From an uncultured Actinomycetes bacterium (lineage in GTDB: Bacteria > Actinomycetota > Actinomycetes > Mycobacteriales > Nakamurellaceae), in the NCBI GenBank assembly GCA_937926105.1, contig CALANS010000136.1, positions 29,093 to 93,092 of the forward strand: a stretch of 64,000 nt of DNA, read 5' to 3'. This document shows positions 60,201-64,000 of the stretch, in pieces. The translations under genes were made by a program, and so were the position numbers. Each line of letters starts with the position of its first letter. The first letter of the stretch is position 1. The notes below the pieces were generated by a model, which was not told where the DNA came from, ran no database searches, and worked only from the letters and a program-made list of their open reading frames with translations.

Positions 60201-61772
60201 ATGCCCAACTATGCCGCACCAGGTGTGTACGTCGAGGAAGTTCCGTCCTCAGAGAAGTCCCTCACCGCGGCGCCCACCGCCATCGCCGCCTTCGTCGGTT
60301 TCACCGAGAAGGCGCCCACCGACGACCCGAACGACCCCGAGGGCCTGGCCCCTCGACTGGTCACCAGCTGGACCCAGTTCGAGCAGCTCTACGGCAGCTT
60401 CTGCAAGGGCGCCGTGCTGCCGCTGTCGGTCTACGGCTACTTCGCCAACGGCGGGTCGATCGCCTACATCGTGCGCATCCCCAACACCGAGCCGTCCGGC
60501 AAGCCGTCCCGGCTGGAACTGCCGGCCCCGGACCGCGCGTTGGGTCTGCCCATCGCCGTGGAGAGCCTGGAGCCCGACGCGGACGTGTCCGTACAGATCA
60601 CCACCGACGAGGACGGCGGCGCCGAGGACGAGCCGAACCCGTTCAACCTGACGGTGCGGATCGGCGGCCAGGACGTCGAGAGCTTCGAGGGTCTCACCCT
60701 CACCCCGGGCGATCACAACGTCGCGTCGGTCGTCAACGGCACCTCCACCAAGGTCAAGGTCGAGGTACTGCTCGATGCGAAGGCCGACCTGTCTGGACAG
60801 CTGGAGGTCGTCAAGCCTGGCATCTACTCGCTGGCCAAGGCCGACCCCACCCCGGTGGCCGTCAACGGGCGCAAGTTCGCCGGCTCCGCCTCCGCGCGGC
60901 AGGGCATCAACGGCCTGGCCGTCGCCGAGGACGTGACGATGGTGATCGTGCCGGACCTGATCACCGCCGCCACCAAGGAAGACGGCAGCGTCGACCTGGG
61001 CATGTGGAAGTCGGTGCAAACCACGCTGATCAGCCACTGCGAGCAGCACGGGAACCGGATGGCGGTGCTCGATGCCCCGCCCGGAATGAACCCGCAGCAG
61101 GTCAAGGACTGGCGCAGCGACGTGGCCATGTACGACTCCGCCTACGCGGCGTTCTACTACCCGTGGATCAAGGTGGAGAACCCCATTGGCACCAACGGCG
61201 ACGCCGAGGTGGTCATCCCGCCGAGCGGCCACGTCGCCGGGGTCTGGGCCCGTACCGACGACGTTCGCGGAGTGTGGAAGGCACCGGCCAACGACACCAT
61301 CCGGGGCTGCCTGGACGTGGAGTACGCGATCACCCAGAACGAGCAGTCGCTGCTGAACCCCATTGGTATCAACTGCATCCGGCCGTTCGGCACCAGGGGC
61401 ATCCGCATCTGGGGCGCGCGCACCCTGTCCAGCGACTCTGACTGGCGCTACATCAACGTGCGTCGGCTGTTCAACATGATCGAGACCTCCGTCGCGCAGG
61501 GCACCCAGTACGCGGTGTTCGAGCCCAACGACATGAAGCTGTGGGAGGGCGTCAAGCGGACCCTGGACGGGTTCCTGCGCGGCCTGTGGTCGATGGGCGC
61601 ACTGTTCGGCGCCTCGGCGGATCAGGCCTACTACGTCAAGTGCGACGCCGAGACCAACCCGCCGGAGTCCATCGATCAGGGCCTGATGGTCTGCGAGGTC
61701 GGCATCGCGCCGGTCAAGCCGGCGGAGTTCGTGGTGTTCCGGATCGCCCAGCAGAAGCAGACCGCGAGCTGA
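60201..61772 (+). CDS. Contractile injection system sheath protein
   Basis: This 523-residue phage-tail-sheath homologue begins YAAPGVYVEEVPSSEKSLTA, the standard sheath N-terminus that forms the inter-subunit linker. AIAAFVGFTEKA and VYGYFANGGSIAYIVRI follow. An insertion domain (about 105-225) may face outward. The C-terminal sheath core has AYAAFYYPWIKVENP, SGHVAGVWARTDDVRGVWKAPAN, INCIRPFGTRGIRIWGARTL and WRYINVRRLFNMIETSVAQG. It forms the contracting outer tube. ATG 60201 has an AGGAG site upstream. The neighbours identify an eCIS rather than an intact prophage: no capsid or terminase genes appear in the window. Confidence 0.95.
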   Translation: MPNYAAPGVYVEEVPSSEKSLTAAPTAIAAFVGFTEKAPTDDPNDPEGLAPRLVTSWTQFEQLYGSFCKGAVLPLSVYGYFANGGSIAYIVRIPNTEPSGKPSRLELPAPDRALGLPIAVESLEPDADVSVQITTDEDGGAEDEPNPFNLTVRIGGQDVESFEGLTLTPGDHNVASVVNGTSTKVKVEVLLDAKADLSGQLEVVKPGIYSLAKADPTPVAVNGRKFAGSASARQGINGLAVAEDVTMVIVPDLITAATKEDGSVDLGMWKSVQTTLISHCEQHGNRMAVLDAPPGMNPQQVKDWRSDVAMYDSAYAAFYYPWIKVENPIGTNGDAEVVIPPSGHVAGVWARTDDVRGVWKAPANDTIRGCLDVEYAITQNEQSLLNPIGINCIRPFGTRGIRIWGARTLSSDSDWRYINVRRLFNMIETSVAQGTQYAVFEPNDMKLWEGVKRTLDGFLRGLWSMGALFGASADQAYYVKCDAETNPPESIDQGLMVCEVGIAPVKPAEFVVFRIAQQKQTAS

Positions 61773-61819
61773 CCGGACCCGGTTCATTACCGTCAAGCAC
61801 AAGCTAAGGAGCACAGCAC

Positions 61820-62296
61820 ATGCCAGGATTTCTCGAAGAAGACACGCTGATTTCGCAGAACTTCTTCCTGGAGATCAAGGGTGAGGTCGTCAGCTATCTG
61901 TCGGGGGTGTCCGGGCTGGACATCACGATGGATGTCGTCGAGACGGTCCAGGCCGCCGCGGACGGCAAGAAGGTGATCCGCAAGATGTTGGGCACCCACA
62001 TCAAGCCGCCGGACCTGAGCCTGACCCGCGTCGCCCCGACCGACATCACCAAGGACAAGGTCTGGGAGTGGTTCAACAAGATCTATCAGTCGGGTATGCC
62101 GGTGGGTAACCGTACGGCCGAGCGCAAGGACGGCTCGATCGTGCTGTTCGACTCGACCGGGACCGAGGTGGCGCGGTTCAACTTCTTCGGCGGGTGGCCC
62201 AGCAAGATCTCCACCGACGCGCTCTCCGTCGATTCCAACGACCCGGTCAAGGAGACCATCACGTTGACGATCGAGCGGCTCGAGCGGAAGAAGTGA
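61820..62296 (+). CDS. Contractile injection system inner-tube protein 1
   Basis: The 158-residue tube protein of the T4 gp19/Afp1 family shows NFFLEIKGEVVSYLSGVSG, MDVVETVQAAADGKKVIRKM, and VARFNFFGGWPSKIS with the closing ITLTIERLERKK. Hexameric rings stack to form the hollow needle through which cargo passes. AAGGAG precedes the ATG. It overlaps the next gene by 4 nt. A second, diverged tube protein lies 700 bp downstream. Confidence 0.92.
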   Translation: MPGFLEEDTLISQNFFLEIKGEVVSYLSGVSGLDITMDVVETVQAAADGKKVIRKMLGTHIKPPDLSLTRVAPTDITKDKVWEWFNKIYQSGMPVGNRTAERKDGSIVLFDSTGTEVARFNFFGGWPSKISTDALSVDSNDPVKETITLTIERLERKK

Positions 62297-62799
62297 GTTT
62301 GCGCACCGAGTACGAGTTCACCCTGCCCCGCGGGTATGTCGACTCGGGGGGCAGGGTGCATCGTCATGGCACCATGCGGCTGGCCACCGCCCGGGACGAG
62401 TTGGAGCCGCTGCGGCATCCCACCATCACCGGGCCGGACGATCCGCGCCTCACGGTGCTCATCCTCGCCCGGGTGGTGACGAAGCTCGGCGACGTGCCGA
62501 TGATCACCTCGAATGAGATCGAGGAGTTGTTCGCGGCCGACTTGGCGTTCCTGCAGGACTTCTACGGCGTGATCAACTTCGGCACCCAGGAGGAGTACGA
62601 GGCGTTGCTGGCGGCGCAGGCCGGGGCGGCTCCGGTGGCTGGGTCGGGCGGTGACGGGGGATCGAGCGCGGCCCCGATCCCGGCGGGCGACGCCGAGCCC
62701 GGCGGGCCGGAAGCCGTGGACGATCAGCCGGGCACGCCCCAGGGCGGGCCCGTGCCGATGCGGGCGCGGGTCGAGGAGATTCCGCGCCGCGCGGACTGA
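62293..62799 (+). CDS. Injection-system tail-assembly-type protein
   Basis: The protein has 168 residues from GTG 62293 (GTGA overlap with the tube gene). The first 105 residues form a compact domain: YEFTLPRGYVDSGGRVHRHG, MRLATARDELEPLRHP, then PRLTVLILARVVTKLGDV and FAADLAFLQDFYGVIN. This resembles small tail-assembly proteins found next to tube genes in eCIS and phage tails, which act as chaperones for tape-measure or tube assembly. The last 60 residues are a disordered Gly/Ala/Pro-rich tail. Confidence 0.75.
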   Translation: MSLRTEYEFTLPRGYVDSGGRVHRHGTMRLATARDELEPLRHPTITGPDDPRLTVLILARVVTKLGDVPMITSNEIEELFAADLAFLQDFYGVINFGTQEEYEALLAAQAGAAPVAGSGGDGGSSAAPIPAGDAEPGGPEAVDDQPGTPQGGPVPMRARVEEIPRRAD

Positions 62800-62823
62800 C
62801 CCGGCCGATCGGGCGGTGATCAG

Positions 62824-62997
62824 GTGAAGCGGTATCCGGTCGAGTCGCTGTGGCAGGAGATCTCGTACCTGGCTTATCACCTGCACTGGTCGCTGGACGA
62901 CCTGCTGGATCTGGAGCATATGGACCGGGTCCGGCTGGTCCGGGCGGTCGTGTCACTGAATCAACGGGCTTGGGAGGCCGCGCGTGAGTTCGCCTAG
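62824..62997 (+). CDS. Small DUF6760-type eCIS protein
   Basis: GTG 62824 to TAG 62997 encodes a 57-residue protein (ending AAREFA) with YLAYHLHWSLDDLLDLEH and DRVRLVRAVVSLNQRAWE. It resembles the short protein (DUF6760) that lies between tube genes in actinobacterial and cyanobacterial contractile injection loci. Its end overlaps the second tube gene by 14 nt. It is likely a structural or assembly factor; the helical HxxW/LDDLL pattern recalls phage tail-assembly peptides. Assignment is by context and resemblance. Confidence 0.7.
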   Translation: MKRYPVESLWQEISYLAYHLHWSLDDLLDLEHMDRVRLVRAVVSLNQRAWEAAREFA

Positions 62998-63466
62998 TCA
63001 GTTGACGATGCTCGGCCACGACGGGCAGCTGGCCAGCAACTTCCTGCTGGAGGTGGATGGCGTCCAGATCGGAATCTTCACCTCCGTCAGCGGTCTGCAG
63101 GTCACGGTGCAGACTGAGGACCTCGTCGAGGGCGGCCAGAACGGCTTTGCGCGCAAGCTGCCGGGGCGGATGGAATGGCCCAACATCGTGCTCTCCCGCG
63201 GATTGATCCAGTCCGACAACCTGTTCGACTGGTTCTCCAAGACCTCCGGTGAGGGATTTGCCGCCGCCGGCAACAAGCTCGAGCGATGCACCGGCGCCAT
63301 CACCGCGCTGGGTGCGGACGGGTCGCGGCTGCGGGCCTGGAACCTGTCCGGGTGCTTTCCAGTGCGGTGGAAGGGCCCGGACTTCAACGTCTCCAGCAGC
63401 GATGTGCTCGCCGAGGAACTGGAGATCGCGCACGAGGGCTTCCGTAGCTCGACCCAGGCCAGCTGA
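62984..63466 (+). CDS. Contractile injection system inner-tube protein 2
   Basis: This 160-residue gp19-like tube protein shows LASNFLLEVDGVQIGIFTSVSG, LVEGGQNGFARKLPGRMEW and LFDWFSKTSGEGF, closing with LAEELEIAHEGF. It is clearly diverged from tube protein 1 (mainly the fold pattern is shared). Many eCIS carry two or three tube paralogues; one often initiates the tube on the baseplate. It starts at GTG 62984, inside the end of the preceding small gene. Confidence 0.9.
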   Translation: MSSPSQLTMLGHDGQLASNFLLEVDGVQIGIFTSVSGLQVTVQTEDLVEGGQNGFARKLPGRMEWPNIVLSRGLIQSDNLFDWFSKTSGEGFAAAGNKLERCTGAITALGADGSRLRAWNLSGCFPVRWKGPDFNVSSSDVLAEELEIAHEGFRSSTQAS

Positions 63467-63493
63467 CCGGGTGTCGGATCGGAGGCGGAACAG

Positions 63494-64000
63494 ATGAGCG
63501 ACCAGCCCGGCGTGCTGCGGCGCCCCGCTGCGGACGACCGCAGCCGGCTCGGTCGCGCCGCCGCCGGTCGCTTCTCGCGGCCCCGGCACGGGGCGCGGAT
63601 GCCCGCAGTGCTGGGCAGCGTGGCGGTCGCAGCGCAGCGGTTCGCCTCCGGGGTCGCGCGGCCGATCGAGGTCCGGCGCAAGCTCGCCGGCCCCGGTGAT
63701 ATCCGACCCAGACCCTTCGAACCGGTCTCGCAGCCGCCCCGCTGGTGGGTGCCCGAGCCCCAACCCGCTGCAGCCGGAGCGGACCAGCTTCCAAAGCGGC
63801 CGCGGTGGAATGCGCAGGCGGTGGCCACGCCGGAGAGCCTGCCGCAACGCGGGCTGCCACGAGCCGCCCGGTCGGTGCCCACTGAGTCCAACCACGTGCC
63901 AGGCGGATTCGCCAGCACGATGCGCGGCGCGCCGATCACGGTGCGGCGGGTCAAGGAGGTTGCCGGAGCGGGGTCGATGGTGGGGGCCGGCGACAAGCTG
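63494..64000 (+). CDS. Arg/Pro-rich hypothetical protein of the eCIS locus, 3' end outside window
   Basis: ATG 63494 follows GGAGG (63481-63485) and opens a frame that runs off the window after 169 codons. The visible part is strongly basic and disordered, rich in Arg, Pro, Ala and Gln (FSRPRHGARMPAVLG, PRPFEPVSQPPRWWVPEP), and has no signal peptide or transmembrane segment. I recognise no domain. It lies directly after tube protein 2, where eCIS loci often carry large uncharacterised proteins. It could be a cargo, an adaptor, or the N-terminus of a larger eCIS-associated protein. Confidence 0.6.
   Translation, partial: MSDQPGVLRRPAADDRSRLGRAAAGRFSRPRHGARMPAVLGSVAVAAQRFASGVARPIEVRRKLAGPGDIRPRPFEPVSQPPRWWVPEPQPAAAGADQLPKRPRWNAQAVATPESLPQRGLPRAARSVPTESNHVPGGFASTMRGAPITVRRVKEVAGAGSMVGAGDKL

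Noticed and set aside
60201..64000. Interpretation as a prophage tail module
   Set aside because: DUF4280, DUF6760-type protein and two tube paralogues with no head, lysis or integrase genes fit an eCIS better; final proof needs sequence beyond the window.

Overview
The window is high-GC, gene-dense DNA from an actinomycete (Actinomycetota). It encodes mycothiol synthase, a GlnR-type orphan regulator, an LmeA-type lipid-binding protein, an LCP cell-wall ligase and an F420-type LLM oxidoreductase. Much of the core gene order matches the purF-to-dus block known from mycobacteria and relatives: purF, purM, DUF3073, ygfZ, pabC, nitrobindin, lmeA, glnR-like, mshD, LCP, dus. I cannot fix the genus from sequence alone; a member of the Nakamurella/Frankia/Mycobacteriales neighbourhood is plausible.

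Layout. 0-12.9 kb: a truncated membrane protein, a frameshifted secreted serine-hydrolase gene, purF, purM, a TPR protein, DUF3073, an asparaginase / BKACE-like / threonine-dehydratase / ygfZ group on the minus strand, coaA, a VapBC toxin-antitoxin pair and pabC. 13-29.5 kb: an accessory stretch inserted between pabC and nitrobindin. It holds a decayed GntR/ABC remnant, a kinase-like protein, a CUT1 sugar transporter without its ATPase, a LacI repressor with two clear operators next to a glycogen-debranching-type glucosidase, a MerR regulator, phosphoglucomutase, a LysR regulator, a Sua5-like protein and small membrane or SnoaL-like proteins. 29.6-40.6 kb: the core block resumes (nitrobindin, lmeA, hydrolase, glnR-like, mshD, LCP, dus), followed by ybaK, a DNA-alkylation-repair-like protein and an NYN nuclease-like protein.

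40.9-43.2 kb: a 600-residue Gly/Ala-rich protein without a signal peptide, followed at once by a small DcrB/LpqN-like protein. This looks like an effector-adaptor pair. 43.2-59 kb: an LLM oxidoreductase, a complete five-gene ABC uptake operon ending in an inositol-phosphatase-like enzyme, and a 1693-residue secreted nuclease/5'-nucleotidase/SLH fusion. Then come an aldehyde dehydrogenase, an EamA transporter, a cation diffusion facilitator and a septum-formation-type lipoprotein.

59.5-64 kb (continuing past the edge): the start of a contractile injection system (eCIS) locus. It has a DUF4280 PAAR-like spike tip, sheath, two inner-tube proteins, a tail-assembly-type protein, a DUF6760-type 57-residue protein and the start of an Arg/Pro-rich protein. 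This is the most interesting system in the window, and the 40.9-43.2 kb pair is a candidate cargo module for it.

Small-scale structure includes a 60-bp palindromic element present twice in opposite orientation (5.1 kb and 39.3 kb), several tandem repeats, strong hairpin terminators at 31.2, 54.8 and 58.8 kb, and candidate operators for the LacI, MerR, GntR and VapB regulators. I saw no rRNA, tRNA, CRISPR array or insertion sequence.
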